NCBI RefSeq assembly: GCF_009669305.1
Contig: NZ_SADB01000009.1
Location: 1 to 64,000 of the forward strand
From: Ancylomarina sp. 16SWW S1-10-2
Lineage (GTDB): Bacteria; Bacteroidota; Bacteroidia; Bacteroidales; Marinifilaceae
DNA: 64,000 nucleotides
Direction of reading: 5' to 3'
Of this stretch, positions 45,767-55,169 are shown piece by piece; positions within the stretch are counted from its first letter, which is position 1, and every line of letters starts with the position of its first letter. The notes beneath the pieces were generated by a model that saw only the letters and a list, made by a program, of their open reading frames with translations, had not been told where the DNA came from and did no database searches. The position numbers and the translations under genes are program-made.

Positions 45767-45973
45767 ATGATTAACTTTAAATTAGATACTGAGTATATTG
45801 AACTTATAAAGCTTATAAAAGCTTTGAGTATTAGCGAAAGTGGGGCACAGGCTAAGATCTTTGTAGAAGATGGTCAAGTTATACGTAATGGTGAAGTTGA
45901 GTTCCGTAAAAGGGCTAAAATTCGTCCAGGAGATAAAATTGAAATCTTTGACGAAGTCATTATTGTTGAATAA
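45767..45973 (+). CDS. Small S4-domain RNA-binding protein (YbcJ-like)
   Basis: The 68-residue protein is one S4 RNA-binding fold, with IKALSISESGAQAKIFVEDG, VIRNGEVEFRKRAKIRPGDKI. It resembles E. coli YbcJ and B. subtilis YaaA, small proteins linked to ribosome or structured RNA binding. It has its own -7 element and terminator, so it is a single gene. Confidence 0.88.
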   Translation: MINFKLDTEYIELIKLIKALSISESGAQAKIFVEDGQVIRNGEVEFRKRAKIRPGDKIEIFDEVIIVE

Positions 45974-45999
45974 TAATTTAAAGTCAGTTTTTAAAATAT

Positions 46000-46025
46000 A
46001 AAAGTCCAGCATTGCTGGACTTTTC
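46000..46025. terminator. Terminator between S4 and GNAT genes
   Basis: AAAAGTCCAGC (46000-46010) pairs perfectly with GCTGGACTTTT (46014-46024) around ATT. It is bidirectional, between convergent genes. Confidence 0.92.
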
Positions 46026-46048
46026 TTGTATAAAACGTTTATCTACTG

Positions 46049-46576
46049 TTAGGAATTAATCAATTGAAGAAAATATTCATCTTTCCATCCTTCTTGGCTT
46101 TTAATCCATTGTTTTTTTGTTCCTGTTATTTCGAATCCCTTTGAACTAAAAAGATTAACACTTGCTTGATTACAAGTTGTAATGTTGCAATAGAGTTGAT
46201 GTAATTGCAAACTTTTAAAGCAATAGTTAATTAATGTTTCTAAAGCTTCGCTGGCATAACTTTTTTGACGGTGTATTTTATCATGAAGGAGTACCCCAAT
46301 TCCCGCTCTATTGTGAAAAGGATCAAAGTCGAATAGATCGATTAAACCAATTGCTTCATTATTTTCCTTCAATTCAATAACTAATCTAAGCTGTTTACTT
46401 TCATAAATATCTAGATGAGAACTTTCTAAATATTGCTTTAATACGAATAGCGAAAATGGCTTTTGACAATGACTAACTTCCCAGATATCTGAATTATTCT
46501 CCCACCTATAAAGTAGTTGAAGATCTTCAGGCTCTAAAGCTCTTAATTGGATCGATTTATTTTCCAAAATTTGCAT
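46049..46576 (-). CDS. GNAT-family N-acetyltransferase (RimJ/SpeG-like)
   Basis: The 175-residue protein follows the GNAT order: IQLRALEPEDLQLLYRWEN at the start, IGLIDLFDFDPFHNRAGIGVLL (beta4), the acetyl-CoA pyrophosphate-binding stretch around HRQKSYASEALETL and NQASVNLFSSKGFEITG near the end. It is closest in pattern to the RimJ/RimL and SpeG group; the acceptor is unknown. Confidence 0.88.
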   Translation of the reverse strand: MQILENKSIQLRALEPEDLQLLYRWENNSDIWEVSHCQKPFSLFVLKQYLESSHLDIYESKQLRLVIELKENNEAIGLIDLFDFDPFHNRAGIGVLLHDKIHRQKSYASEALETLINYCFKSLQLHQLYCNITTCNQASVNLFSSKGFEITGTKKQWIKSQEGWKDEYFLQLINS

Positions 46577-46615
46577 AAAGTCTATTAAAACAATAATGAG
46601 TATTCAGTTGCTAAT

Positions 46616-49462
46616 TTAGTTTTTGTTATACCATTTAATTGTTCTTGTAAAGGCATCGAAATATCCCTTTTTGAAAACAACATTTAGGTATGATTTTGCC
46701 TCTTCTTTATTTTCAAATGCATCGTAAGTATACCTCGATAAACCATCTTTCCCCTTATTCATATTAAGTCTTTCAACAGGTAAGTTGTTAAAATAATTTA
46801 GCGATTTTGGATTGTTTAAAGCCATAATCTGAATGGTATATTTATTCGATTTCTTAGTGCCTAAATTAGAGAATAGAACTTCTTCACCCCAATATGCTTT
46901 ACGTACAAAGGCATCCCAATAATTTTTTCTTAGAACTTCGCCAAGTGCAAGTTGTGCTTCATATTTCGAAGGGAAAATTTTATAGCTATATCTGTAAATA
47001 TCGTTAGAATCTCTATATATATTTACACCTTTCAAATTTTTAAAATATGTAACAGGTCTAGCTTCTTTAAGAGACATTAACTGTATTGTGTAAGCTGTAC
47101 TTGTTGAGAATTTCATTTTAGGATAAACCAGTTTATCATTAATTACGGTTTGTATAAAAGAATCCCAATAACCCATTCTAATAAGTTTGTTCAACTCATA
47201 TTTAGCAGCAGTTAATGTTTTAAATTTCATATAAGTGTACCTACTTAAACCGTCTTCGCCTCTGTGTATTTTAACATTATCGAGTTGGTTAAATATTTCT
47301 GGTGCTATTGGAAGCTGCAATGCTAATATTTGTATGGTGTAATAATTATCTTTCTTTTTAGGTTCTTTTAGAAGTTTATTCTTTTGGATCATTAGGATCT
47401 TTATATTCTTCAAACCTTTGTTTTCTAGTTCTTTTTTTGCTTTTACGACATCTTTGTAGTTTGCATATTTACCAAGAATGTATGAGAATTTATTTCCAGG
47501 GTTTTTAACTTCTTTAACTCCGGGTATATCTTTATATTTCTCAATAATACTTGAATCAGATGTGGCTAACTCATTTGTGAAAAATAAAGAACCCAAAGGA
47601 GGAATAGTACCAAGACTTTTAATCTCTACTTTTTTAGGTTCATCAGGCGTCTTTATTAATCGTTTAATAATTGGTAATTTTTTTGTCTCTGCAGTTTTAG
47701 GTAAAGTATCTGCTTTTACCTCAGGAACTTCGATGCCTTTTTCTACTCCTTTAATTTTACTTGCTTCGAAATCAATTAGTTTAAGTTCAGCAGGGTAATC
47801 CTCTTCGTCTTCCAAACGTAGTGCAAGTGGTAGGAGAGTTATGACACTGTGGTTTTCCTTATTTGCATATTCTTTTGGGATATTCATAACGGTACTTAAA
47901 GGTCTATAACCTTTAGCTATAATTTCTAGATTGTATTTTTTCCCTGCATTAATAATAAAAAGGAACTTACCTGTAGCTGTATTTGGTTGATACAAACCAA
48001 CAGTTTTGTTATCTGTGCTTATTTTTATTTTAGCGTTTCCTACAGGTTTACCTTTTGTGTTAACGAGTTTCCCTTTTAGAACAAATAGACCCGTATTTTC
48101 AGCATCAGGAAGTTCAATCTTGAATATATCCATTCTACCAAGTGTCCCTTCTCTATACGAAGCCATATAGGCTCTTTTACCATCAGCAGTTGGTGTATAG
48201 TAGATATCTTCTCTGGTAGAGTTTATAGGAAAACCAACATTTACTGGTTTACTCCAATGCCCATTTTTTAATGTTGACTTGAATATATCAAATCCTCCCA
48301 TCGTTTTATGTCCCTTAGAACTAAAATAAAGATGGATACCATCATGGTGGATAAAAGGAGCTTCATCGTCATAAATCGTATTAATATTTGGACCTAGATT
48401 CTGTGCAGGTCCCCACTTTCCATTAGGTAATTTTTTTATGCTATAAATATCCATTTTTCCATAACCACCTGGTCTATTACTAGAAAAATAGATGGTTCCA
48501 CCGTCAGCAGTGATAGAAAGATGGCTTTCCTTGCTGGAGGAATTAATATTGGCATTTAATTTTTGTGGTTTAGTCCAATTTTCACCTTCTTTTTTGCTGA
48601 CGTAAATATCACCATTACTTGTTTTACTATCTCTATCGTAACTTGCTTTATAAACATAAATTTCTTGTCCGTCAGCAGAAATCGAGATTGAAGCATCATG
48701 ATCTTTTGAGTTTAATATAGGAATGCCTTCAGGTTTAGACCATACACCATTAACCTGATTTGAAAGATAGATATCTTCGAAGAATTGACCATCTGTATCA
48801 ACTTTACTACCTGTACCATTTCGTCGAGAAGTGAAAACCATTGTTGCTTCGTCAGCAGTTACACCTGGACTATGTTCTGTATATTCGGTATTGATTGAAT
48901 TTCCTAAGTTTTTGACTGTTATATTTACAGGATGTTCTGTTAATTGAATAGCATTTCTGCATATTTCAATTTCATGTTCAACGTCAGCAATATAATCTAC
49001 ATCGTCCCGAGCTATCAAGTTTAAAAGGTTATTGAAGGTTCTTATTGCCTTGCTAAATTGATAATTAATATGATATGATTTACCTAGGTTGTAATAGTAG
49101 GCAAGAGGAATATTATTTCTTGATTTCGTGTATTTAATTGCATTTTCTAGATATTCTGTCGACTTTTCTTTTTCAGATTCTAGGTTGAAGTAGCAAACTC
49201 CAAGCATATTGTTTAGATCTGCATTTTTTCTATCAAGCAGTAGTAAATCGAAAAGAATAGGAGCTGCGTCACTATAATTTCTATTGGCAAAATACATTTC
49301 TGCCATCTTTGTTTTTTTTCGTTTACTCGTTTTGTCTTGGGTAGAGAGCGAATTACTAGCAAAACTGTTGTTGATACCAATTGCTACAATTATAAAGAAC
49401 AAAAAAGTTCTTAAAAGTTGAGTGGATGTTTTTTTTTGAATTCCAGAATTCAATCTCAGCAT
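46616..49462 (-). CDS. Envelope protein: TPR + PD40 propeller + four SPOR-like repeats
   Basis: The start was set at ATG 49462 (MLRLNSGIQKK, start of a signal peptide ending near NNSFAS); a TTG adds seven residues. TPR-like helices (about 45-180) are followed by a PD40/WD40-like beta-propeller (about 190-460, TADGGTIYFSSNRPGGYGKM), a carboxypeptidase-like beta domain (about 465-545) and four SPOR-like repeats, the last three each starting with YTIQ and ending ...KGYFDAFTRTI-like. The front half resembles PorE and peptidoglycan-linked proteins of Bacteroidota, but the OmpA domain is replaced by SPOR repeats, which bind denuded peptidoglycan in other proteins. A -7 element lies at 49496-49503. 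Confidence 0.82.
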   Translation of the reverse strand: MLRLNSGIQKKTSTQLLRTFLFFIIVAIGINNSFASNSLSTQDKTSKRKKTKMAEMYFANRNYSDAAPILFDLLLLDRKNADLNNMLGVCYFNLESEKEKSTEYLENAIKYTKSRNNIPLAYYYNLGKSYHINYQFSKAIRTFNNLLNLIARDDVDYIADVEHEIEICRNAIQLTEHPVNITVKNLGNSINTEYTEHSPGVTADEATMVFTSRRNGTGSKVDTDGQFFEDIYLSNQVNGVWSKPEGIPILNSKDHDASISISADGQEIYVYKASYDRDSKTSNGDIYVSKKEGENWTKPQKLNANINSSSKESHLSITADGGTIYFSSNRPGGYGKMDIYSIKKLPNGKWGPAQNLGPNINTIYDDEAPFIHHDGIHLYFSSKGHKTMGGFDIFKSTLKNGHWSKPVNVGFPINSTREDIYYTPTADGKRAYMASYREGTLGRMDIFKIELPDAENTGLFVLKGKLVNTKGKPVGNAKIKISTDNKTVGLYQPNTATGKFLFIINAGKKYNLEIIAKGYRPLSTVMNIPKEYANKENHSVITLLPLALRLEDEEDYPAELKLIDFEASKIKGVEKGIEVPEVKADTLPKTAETKKLPIIKRLIKTPDEPKKVEIKSLGTIPPLGSLFFTNELATSDSSIIEKYKDIPGVKEVKNPGNKFSYILGKYANYKDVVKAKKELENKGLKNIKILMIQKNKLLKEPKKKDNYYTIQILALQLPIAPEIFNQLDNVKIHRGEDGLSRYTYMKFKTLTAAKYELNKLIRMGYWDSFIQTVINDKLVYPKMKFSTSTAYTIQLMSLKEARPVTYFKNLKGVNIYRDSNDIYRYSYKIFPSKYEAQLALGEVLRKNYWDAFVRKAYWGEEVLFSNLGTKKSNKYTIQIMALNNPKSLNYFNNLPVERLNMNKGKDGLSRYTYDAFENKEEAKSYLNVVFKKGYFDAFTRTIKWYNKN

Positions 49463-49495
49463 ATATTTAAATATTACAGACAATCAGTTATCATA

Positions 49496-49503
49496 CAAAA
49501 TTA
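49496..49503 (-). promoter_or_regulatory. -7 element of the TPR-propeller-SPOR gene
   Basis: On the minus strand the bases read TAATTTTG, a fit to TAnnTTTG, about 34 bases before the ATG. No -33 partner at 19-21 bases. Confidence 0.45.
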
Positions 49504-49657
49504 GAGTGTAGGGTTCTGTTTTTAATATCATTAATTAATAATGATTACAGATTTCAAAATAGCTTTATTTTATCAAATAAAAAGGCAGAATCATTTTGAT
49601 GTAACCCTTATTACTACTTAACAACACAAGATATGAAAAACTTTGATTTTTTGCATA

Positions 49658-49694
49658 AAAAAAGTGCTAAATTAGAATTAAGCACTTTTTTTTG
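49658..49694 (-). terminator. Terminator of the E2 gene
   Basis: AAAAAAAGTGCT (49658-49669) pairs with AGCACTTTTTTT (49682-49693), with T-runs on both strands. Confidence 0.88.
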
Positions 49695-49720
49695 ATAAAT
49701 ATTAAAGAGGTAAATTTATT

Positions 49721-51028
49721 TTATAATAATTGATTGGTATCAAAATTTTCTAGGTTTTCAGCAATTCGTTTTAAGAACATGCCACCAAGTCCACCATCAA
49801 CCACACGATGGTCGTATGATAATGAAAGAACCATGATATGTCTGATTCCAATACTGTCACCTTCTGGTGTTTCAATAACTGCAGGTTTCTTCTTGATTGC
49901 TCCAATTGCAAGAATCGCTACTTCAGGCTGATTGATAATTGGAGTACCTGTTGTACTTCCAAATGCTCCCAGATTGGTGATTGTAAAAGTGCTTCCTTGA
50001 ATTTCATCAGGTTTCAACTCATTAAGTCTAGCACGATTAGCAAGTTCGTTAACCGATTTACTTAAGCCAATAAGATTTTTCTCGTTTGCATCTTTTATAA
50101 CTGGAACAATCAGGTTTCCATTGGGTAGGGCAGTAGCCATTCCAATATTGATGAAATTCTTACGTATAATTCTGTCACCATCAACCGAAACGTTAATTAA
50201 AGGATAATCGGTAATTGCTTTAGTAACAGCTTCGATAAAAATTGGCGTATAAGTTAATTTTTGATTATGTTTTTTAACAAAATCATTTTTAATCTTATTT
50301 CTCCATTGAACAATAGGTGTGACATCAACATCTATAAAAGAAGTTACATGGGCTGAAACCTGAAGTGAGTTGGTCATATGTTGAGAAATCAGTTTTCTCA
50401 TTCTGTCCATTTCAATTATTTCAACGTTTTGTCCTGTATACGACTTGTGGGCTGTAGTGCTTATTTGAGGTGTAGGGGCAGGTGCTGAAGTAACAGGCTT
50501 TGCAACTTTAACTACTTTACGATCTTTAATATATTGAAGAATATCTTTTTTTGTAATTCGCTTAGCTTCCCCAGATCCAAGAATAGAGTTTAGTTCTTGG
50601 TTTGTAATGTTTTCGGCTTTTGCAATTGTTCTTACAAGAGGCGAAATGAAATTACCATTTTCAGTTTTGGATTTCATTGGCTCATTTTCCTGAACAGGAA
50701 ATGGAGCTAATGTCATTTCAGGTTTTGCTTCTTCAACAGGAATATCCTCAACTATTGAAGGTGAACTTGAGTCTTCAATGCTTTCACCATCTGTTGTGAT
50801 TATGGCTACGATATCGCCAACTTTTGGGACATCACCTTCTTCAAATAATATTTTAGCAATGATACCGCTAACAGGAGCAGGAATTTCAGAGTCAACTTTA
50901 TCTGTTGCAATTTCCATGATTGAATCTTCCTCTTCGACAGAATCGCCTTCTTTTTTTAAGAGCTTTGTAATTGTAGCTTCAATGATACCTTCTCCCATAG
51001 CTGGTAGAAAGATTTCGTATTTTGCCAT
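49721..51028 (-). CDS. 2-oxoacid dehydrogenase E2 component (dihydrolipoamide acyltransferase)
   Basis: The protein has a lipoyl domain (1-80, lipoylated Lys in EIATDKVDSEI), an Ala/Pro-rich linker, a peripheral-subunit-binding domain (about 130-170, FISPLVRTIAKAENITNQEL) and a catalytic acyltransferase domain ending in SYDHRVVDGGLGG with the active His and Asp. It is the E2 core of a pyruvate, 2-oxoglutarate or branched-chain complex; the DHRVVDGG and single lipoyl domain fit the branched-chain type slightly better. E1 and E3 are not in the neighbourhood. Confidence 0.93.
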   Translation of the reverse strand: MAKYEIFLPAMGEGIIEATITKLLKKEGDSVEEEDSIMEIATDKVDSEIPAPVSGIIAKILFEEGDVPKVGDIVAIITTDGESIEDSSSPSIVEDIPVEEAKPEMTLAPFPVQENEPMKSKTENGNFISPLVRTIAKAENITNQELNSILGSGEAKRITKKDILQYIKDRKVVKVAKPVTSAPAPTPQISTTAHKSYTGQNVEIIEMDRMRKLISQHMTNSLQVSAHVTSFIDVDVTPIVQWRNKIKNDFVKKHNQKLTYTPIFIEAVTKAITDYPLINVSVDGDRIIRKNFINIGMATALPNGNLIVPVIKDANEKNLIGLSKSVNELANRARLNELKPDEIQGSTFTITNLGAFGSTTGTPIINQPEVAILAIGAIKKKPAVIETPEGDSIGIRHIMVLSLSYDHRVVDGGLGGMFLKRIAENLENFDTNQLL

Positions 51029-51060
51029 ATTGTTGTTGTTTATTTAGTCTAAATAGAATA

Positions 51061-51090
51061 CAAATTTAATTAAAAAAGAGAAAAAGACAA
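51061..51090 (-). promoter_or_regulatory. Promoter of the E2 gene
   Basis: On the minus strand a -7 TAAATTTG (51061-51068) and a near-consensus -33 CTTG (51087-51090) lie about 19 bases apart. Confidence 0.55.
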
Positions 51091-51239
51091 GTATATCTTA
51101 TTAATGAATTAGTTAACTTTTTTAATTAATAGCTGTTTTTTTATATATCATAAGTTACTTCTTGAAGATAAGCTTTCTTAACGAATTAAATACTGACAAA
51201 AGCTAAATTCTTTTAAAAAATATAATCAAGGAATTGAAG

Positions 51240-51860
51240 TTATAAACTTTTATCGAAAGGCATTCTGTTTAGTAGAGAACGACCTAAAGTTATTTCATCA
51301 GTATATTCAAGTTCGTCACCAATGGAAACGCCACGAGCAATTGTAGTAATTGGAACTTGATGAGGTTTCAATTTTTTGTATAAATAAAAATTTGTTGTAT
51401 CACCTTCCATTGTGGTACTAAGGGCTAAAATTATTTCGGTTAGATCTCCTTTCTCAGCTTTCTCAATGAGTGGTTTAATTTGCAAATCGCTAGGACCAAT
51501 TCCATCCATAGGAGATATTATGCCACCTAAAACATGATAGATGCCATTGTACTGCTGTGTCCTTTCAATTGACATAATATCTCGAATACTCTCAACGACA
51601 CAAATGGTCGTTTTATCTCTTTTAGGACTTGCACAAATGTCGCAAATATCTGTATCTGAAATATTAAAACAAGATTTACAATGTTTAACTTCTTCACGTA
51701 ATTGAATGATGGTGTTCCCAAATTTCCTTACATCTTCTTTGTTCTGATTAAGAAGGTGTAAGACCAATCTAAGAGCTGTTTTTCGGCCTATTCCGGGGAG
51801 TTTTGAAAATTCAGAAACGGCATTTTCTAGTAGTTTAGATGGGAAATTATCGTAATTCAT
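51240..51860 (-). CDS. recR: Recombination protein RecR
   Basis: The 206-residue protein has the helix-hairpin-helix ([20 protein letters not shown]), a C4 zinc finger ([16 protein letters not shown]) and a TOPRIM domain ([40 protein letters not shown]). RecR works with RecF/RecO in loading RecA. A -7 element (TACATTTG on the minus strand, 51912-51919) lies upstream. Confidence 0.97.
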   Translation of the reverse strand: MNYDNFPSKLLENAVSEFSKLPGIGRKTALRLVLHLLNQNKEDVRKFGNTIIQLREEVKHCKSCFNISDTDICDICASPKRDKTTICVVESIRDIMSIERTQQYNGIYHVLGGIISPMDGIGPSDLQIKPLIEKAEKGDLTEIILALSTTMEGDTTNFYLYKKLKPHQVPITTIARGVSIGDELEYTDEITLGRSLLNRMPFDKSL

Positions 51861-52011
51861 ACTTTAATTAATAAGCAATATTTGCAAGAGATCAAATTTC
51901 TATTTCTAGCTCAAATGTAGGTATTTTTCGGATTAATTAATCTTGAGGGAGTTTAAGATTTTGATGAAGCATATACCTCTTAAAATATGTTTGGTTTAAA
52001 ATATGGAATAA

Positions 52012-52045
52012 TTTGACAGCATTATGATGATAATTTTTACTTTTG
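52012..52045 (+). promoter_or_regulatory. Probable promoter of the SSS symporter gene
   Basis: TTTG (52012-52015) and TACTTTTG (52038-52045) are 22 bases apart, slightly above the usual 19-21. Confidence 0.5.
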
Positions 52046-52068
52046 AGTCTTATTTTTAAAAGAATTCT

Positions 52069-53517
52069 ATGTCACCACTAAATATTATACTTGTAGTTGT
52101 AGGTTACTTTTCGCTTCTACTGAGTATTTCATATTTCACGAGCCGAAAAGCAGATAATAAAGCCTTCTTCCTGGGAAATAAACAATCTCCATGGTATGTT
52201 GTTGCATTTGGTATGGTAGGCGCCTCACTTTCGGGTGTTACTTTTATATCGGTGCCAGGTTGGGTGAGTTCTACAGAGTTTTCGTATATGCAAATGGTGT
52301 TTGGATATATGCTGGGTTATATTGTTGTAGCAAATATTCTTCTACCACTTTATTATCGATTGAACTTGACTTCAATTTATTCCTATTTGAAAGGTCGATT
52401 TGGTGTAGTTTCCTATAAAACAGGAGCTTCTTTCTTTTTATTATCAAGAATAATTGGTGCTTCATTTCGATTATTTTTAATGGCAAATGTGCTACAAATT
52501 ACAGTATTTGATGCTTGGAATGTTCCTTTTGCACTTACTGTACTTATTACCATTATGTTGATATGGTTATATACATTTAAGGGAGGTATTAAAACCATAA
52601 TATGGACTGATAGTCTTCAAACCTTATTTATGCTCCTTTCTGTTGGTATTAGTATTTATCTTATTATGGATAAGTTAGATATGAATGCAGCTAGCTTGGT
52701 GAGTTCCATTAATGATTATGGCTGTGGAAAAATGTTTGAATTTGATGATTGGTCGAGTAAACAACATTTTGTGAAACAGTTTTTCACGGGTGCTTTTATC
52801 ACTATAGTGATGACAGGACTTGATCAGGATATGATGCAAAAGAATTTGAGCTGTAAAAATTTGAAAGAGGCTAAAAAGAATATGTACTGGTATGGTCTTG
52901 CTTTTATTCCAGCCAATATGTTGTTTCTGTTGCTCGGCGCTTTACTTTTAATGTTTGCCCAACACGAGGGTATTGCTTTACCTCAACGAGGCGACGATTT
53001 ATTCCCAATTTTGGCGACTCAATATTTAGGACCCGTTGTTGGCCTTTTCTTTTTGGTTGGTTTAATGGCTGCAGCATACTCGAGTGCCGATTCGGCACTA
53101 ACATCCTTAACAACTTCTTTTACGGTTGATATTTTAGGTGCAGATGAAAATGATGAAGTAAAGACTAAGAAACTTAGAATTCGTTCTCACCTTTTATTTT
53201 CTTTTGTTTTATTGCTTGTTATTTTAATTTTCAAAGCCATTAACGATGATTCTGTTATCTCAGCCATTTTCACGGTTGCCGGATATACTTATGGACCACT
53301 TTTGGGCTTATATGCCTTTGGTTTATTCACTTCTATACAAGTAAAGGATAAATGGGTGCCTGTTGTGACAATTGTTGCGCCTATTCTTTGTTATGTATTA
53401 GCTCAAAATTCAATGGAGTGGTTTGGCTTTAAACTCGGCTTTGAATTATTAATGTTGAATGGATTATTAACCTTTATTGGTTTGCTGATAATAAGGAGAA
53501 GTAAGGCTAAATCTTAA
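52069..53517 (+). CDS. Sodium:solute symporter (SSS family)
   Basis: The 482-residue protein has 13 predicted membrane segments and SSS features: FLGNKQSPWYVVAFGMVGASLSGVT split at the usual place, MTGLDQDMMQKNLSCKN and GLMAAAYSSADSALTSLTTSF, with the Ser/Thr of the sodium site in the last. The group includes carriers of sugars, amino acids and carboxylates; substrate cannot be told. It is a single gene converging with the RdhA-like gene. Confidence 0.92.
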   Translation: MSPLNIILVVVGYFSLLLSISYFTSRKADNKAFFLGNKQSPWYVVAFGMVGASLSGVTFISVPGWVSSTEFSYMQMVFGYMLGYIVVANILLPLYYRLNLTSIYSYLKGRFGVVSYKTGASFFLLSRIIGASFRLFLMANVLQITVFDAWNVPFALTVLITIMLIWLYTFKGGIKTIIWTDSLQTLFMLLSVGISIYLIMDKLDMNAASLVSSINDYGCGKMFEFDDWSSKQHFVKQFFTGAFITIVMTGLDQDMMQKNLSCKNLKEAKKNMYWYGLAFIPANMLFLLLGALLLMFAQHEGIALPQRGDDLFPILATQYLGPVVGLFFLVGLMAAAYSSADSALTSLTTSFTVDILGADENDEVKTKKLRIRSHLLFSFVLLLVILIFKAINDDSVISAIFTVAGYTYGPLLGLYAFGLFTSIQVKDKWVPVVTIVAPILCYVLAQNSMEWFGFKLGFELLMLNGLLTFIGLLIIRRSKAKS

Positions 53518-53640
53518 ATTTAAGGCTGAGTGAAACAATTCCGATAGCCATCGGAACGCCTCAGGCGTGATGAGAAAAGGATTTTTTTTATTTTCCACAT
53601 TGTCATATAATGAACTTTCGACTCAGCTTAGGATACCACA

Positions 53641-54993
53641 TTATCGAATCCACTTAGGAAGTTTCTTTGGTTTCGGTTTACGTCCATAAAAGAGATTATC
53701 TAAAGGTGCTGCAATACGTCTAAATAGGGGCGAATATTTTATTCCAAATCGAATAGCATTGTGTAATAAGTTGTCAGGATGAGAAAAAGGACAAGTTGCT
53801 AAACAGCGTCCACAATCAGTTCCTGCTTTGCACCAATAAGTGAAACAAGATTCTGAATTAATTTGCCATCTTTTTACGCCATCAATCATTTTAGGATCTT
53901 CTAAAGATATAGATTTACTTGGGCAAACTTCTGCGCATTTTTTGCAATGTAGGCAGAAGTCTAGCATGTAATTCAATTTTTTTCGATCCCTTGTTTCCAA
54001 AGGAAAGTCTGTGGTAACCACACCTACCCGAACTCTTGGTCCTTGTTTGGGAGTCATGAGTAAACCCATACGACCAATTTCACCTAAGCCAGCATCTCTA
54101 GCTACCAAAGGACAAATAACTTGGTAATTACCATCAATATGAGCTCTTGCTGAATAACCCAAATGACGTAGAAATTCTGCAATTTGAATGGCAACTCGAC
54201 CAGAATCGAGGTATTGTTGTGCCGATTCCATTATAATAGAAGATTGCGGTGCAGCTTTCACCATTCCCTCAGTCATTTCGACAGTAAAAGCGATGGCATA
54301 AGAATGTGGGTTGTTTATGATATCGCCATATTCGTTTCCACGTCCTTTGTACGAATACCAATGGTAGTCTTTTAGCTTACAAAAGTCAACATCTAAAGCA
54401 CCTAGTTTCTTAGCCCATGGTTTTAAGAAGATGCCCATATCCTTTGATGAAATTTTTTTTTTCTCAGGATTAACCTGTCCGTCAACAACTTTTTTAAATT
54501 GTCCTACGGTAAAGAAACTAGCATGTGCTGCAGCAAAAGCAAGTGTATGATTGAATATTGCTTTTTCTGAACCTAAGCCAGCTTCTCTTCTAAAGGCATC
54601 ATCTAATACTTTTTTTTCGGGATGTTGTTTATAATAGGTTTTGTAATTTTCACTACCTACTTCTAGTTCATTTCTTGAGAACATAACATCTCTTTCATCA
54701 ACTTTGTTTAGTGGAGTTTCATCACAAATTGTATCGGAAGTTTTAAAAGGATATATAAATAATAATCCAGTAAGTATGATATCCGCAAAGAGAATTAGAG
54801 CTAATATATTGTAATTGTAGTACCAAGCAACGAAATAGGGGATAGGTAATAGTGTACTGATAAGCAATGCAATAAGAGCTGCTTTTTTTTCATTTTCGAT
54901 ATAAAAGATATAAGTGCTGTATAGAAATATGACTAAAAAAGCTAACGAACAAATAAAACAGAATAGTGTTGATAGATTGAAAAGATATGCCAT
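53641..54993 (-). CDS. Membrane-anchored RdhA-like protein with two 4Fe-4S motifs
   Basis: The start was set at ATG 54993 (MAYLFNLSTLF); a TTG adds 13 residues. Three N-terminal membrane segments (about 1-85) precede a soluble region resembling reductive dehalogenase/QueG-type cobalamin proteins (PLVARDAGLGEIGRMGLLMTP, VVTTDFPLE) and two iron-sulfur motifs: FCLHCKKCAEVCPSKSIS and CKAGTDCGRCLATCPFSHP. True respiratory dehalogenases have a Tat signal and a separate RdhB anchor; here the anchor is fused to the N-terminus and no Tat motif is seen. It may be a cobalamin-dependent oxidoreductase with an unknown substrate. It is a single gene. Confidence 0.75.
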   Translation of the reverse strand: MAYLFNLSTLFCFICSLAFLVIFLYSTYIFYIENEKKAALIALLISTLLPIPYFVAWYYNYNILALILFADIILTGLLFIYPFKTSDTICDETPLNKVDERDVMFSRNELEVGSENYKTYYKQHPEKKVLDDAFRREAGLGSEKAIFNHTLAFAAAHASFFTVGQFKKVVDGQVNPEKKKISSKDMGIFLKPWAKKLGALDVDFCKLKDYHWYSYKGRGNEYGDIINNPHSYAIAFTVEMTEGMVKAAPQSSIIMESAQQYLDSGRVAIQIAEFLRHLGYSARAHIDGNYQVICPLVARDAGLGEIGRMGLLMTPKQGPRVRVGVVTTDFPLETRDRKKLNYMLDFCLHCKKCAEVCPSKSISLEDPKMIDGVKRWQINSESCFTYWCKAGTDCGRCLATCPFSHPDNLLHNAIRFGIKYSPLFRRIAAPLDNLFYGRKPKPKKLPKWIR

Positions 54994-55114
54994 AGCTAAT
55001 AGTTGCTTATGATTAATATTTGTGTGTATCAATATAGGCTTATTTTTTTGTTTGATAGTAGATTGATTACAAAAAAATAGAGAGGTATGTATCTAGATTA
55101 TTGGGCTGTATGCA

Positions 55115-55142
55115 AAAGAGCCTCAATAATATGAGGCTCTTT
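55115..55142 (-). terminator. Terminator of the FabH-like gene
   Basis: AAAGAGCCTCA (55115-55125) pairs perfectly with TGAGGCTCTTT (55132-55142). Confidence 0.85.
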
Positions 55143-55169
55143 AGTTATATGTGAGTTTTAGAATATATC

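Noticed and set aside
53641-54993. Respiratory reductive dehalogenase
   Set aside because: No Tat motif and no RdhB partner; only the soluble part resembles the family, so the name is kept as RdhA-like.
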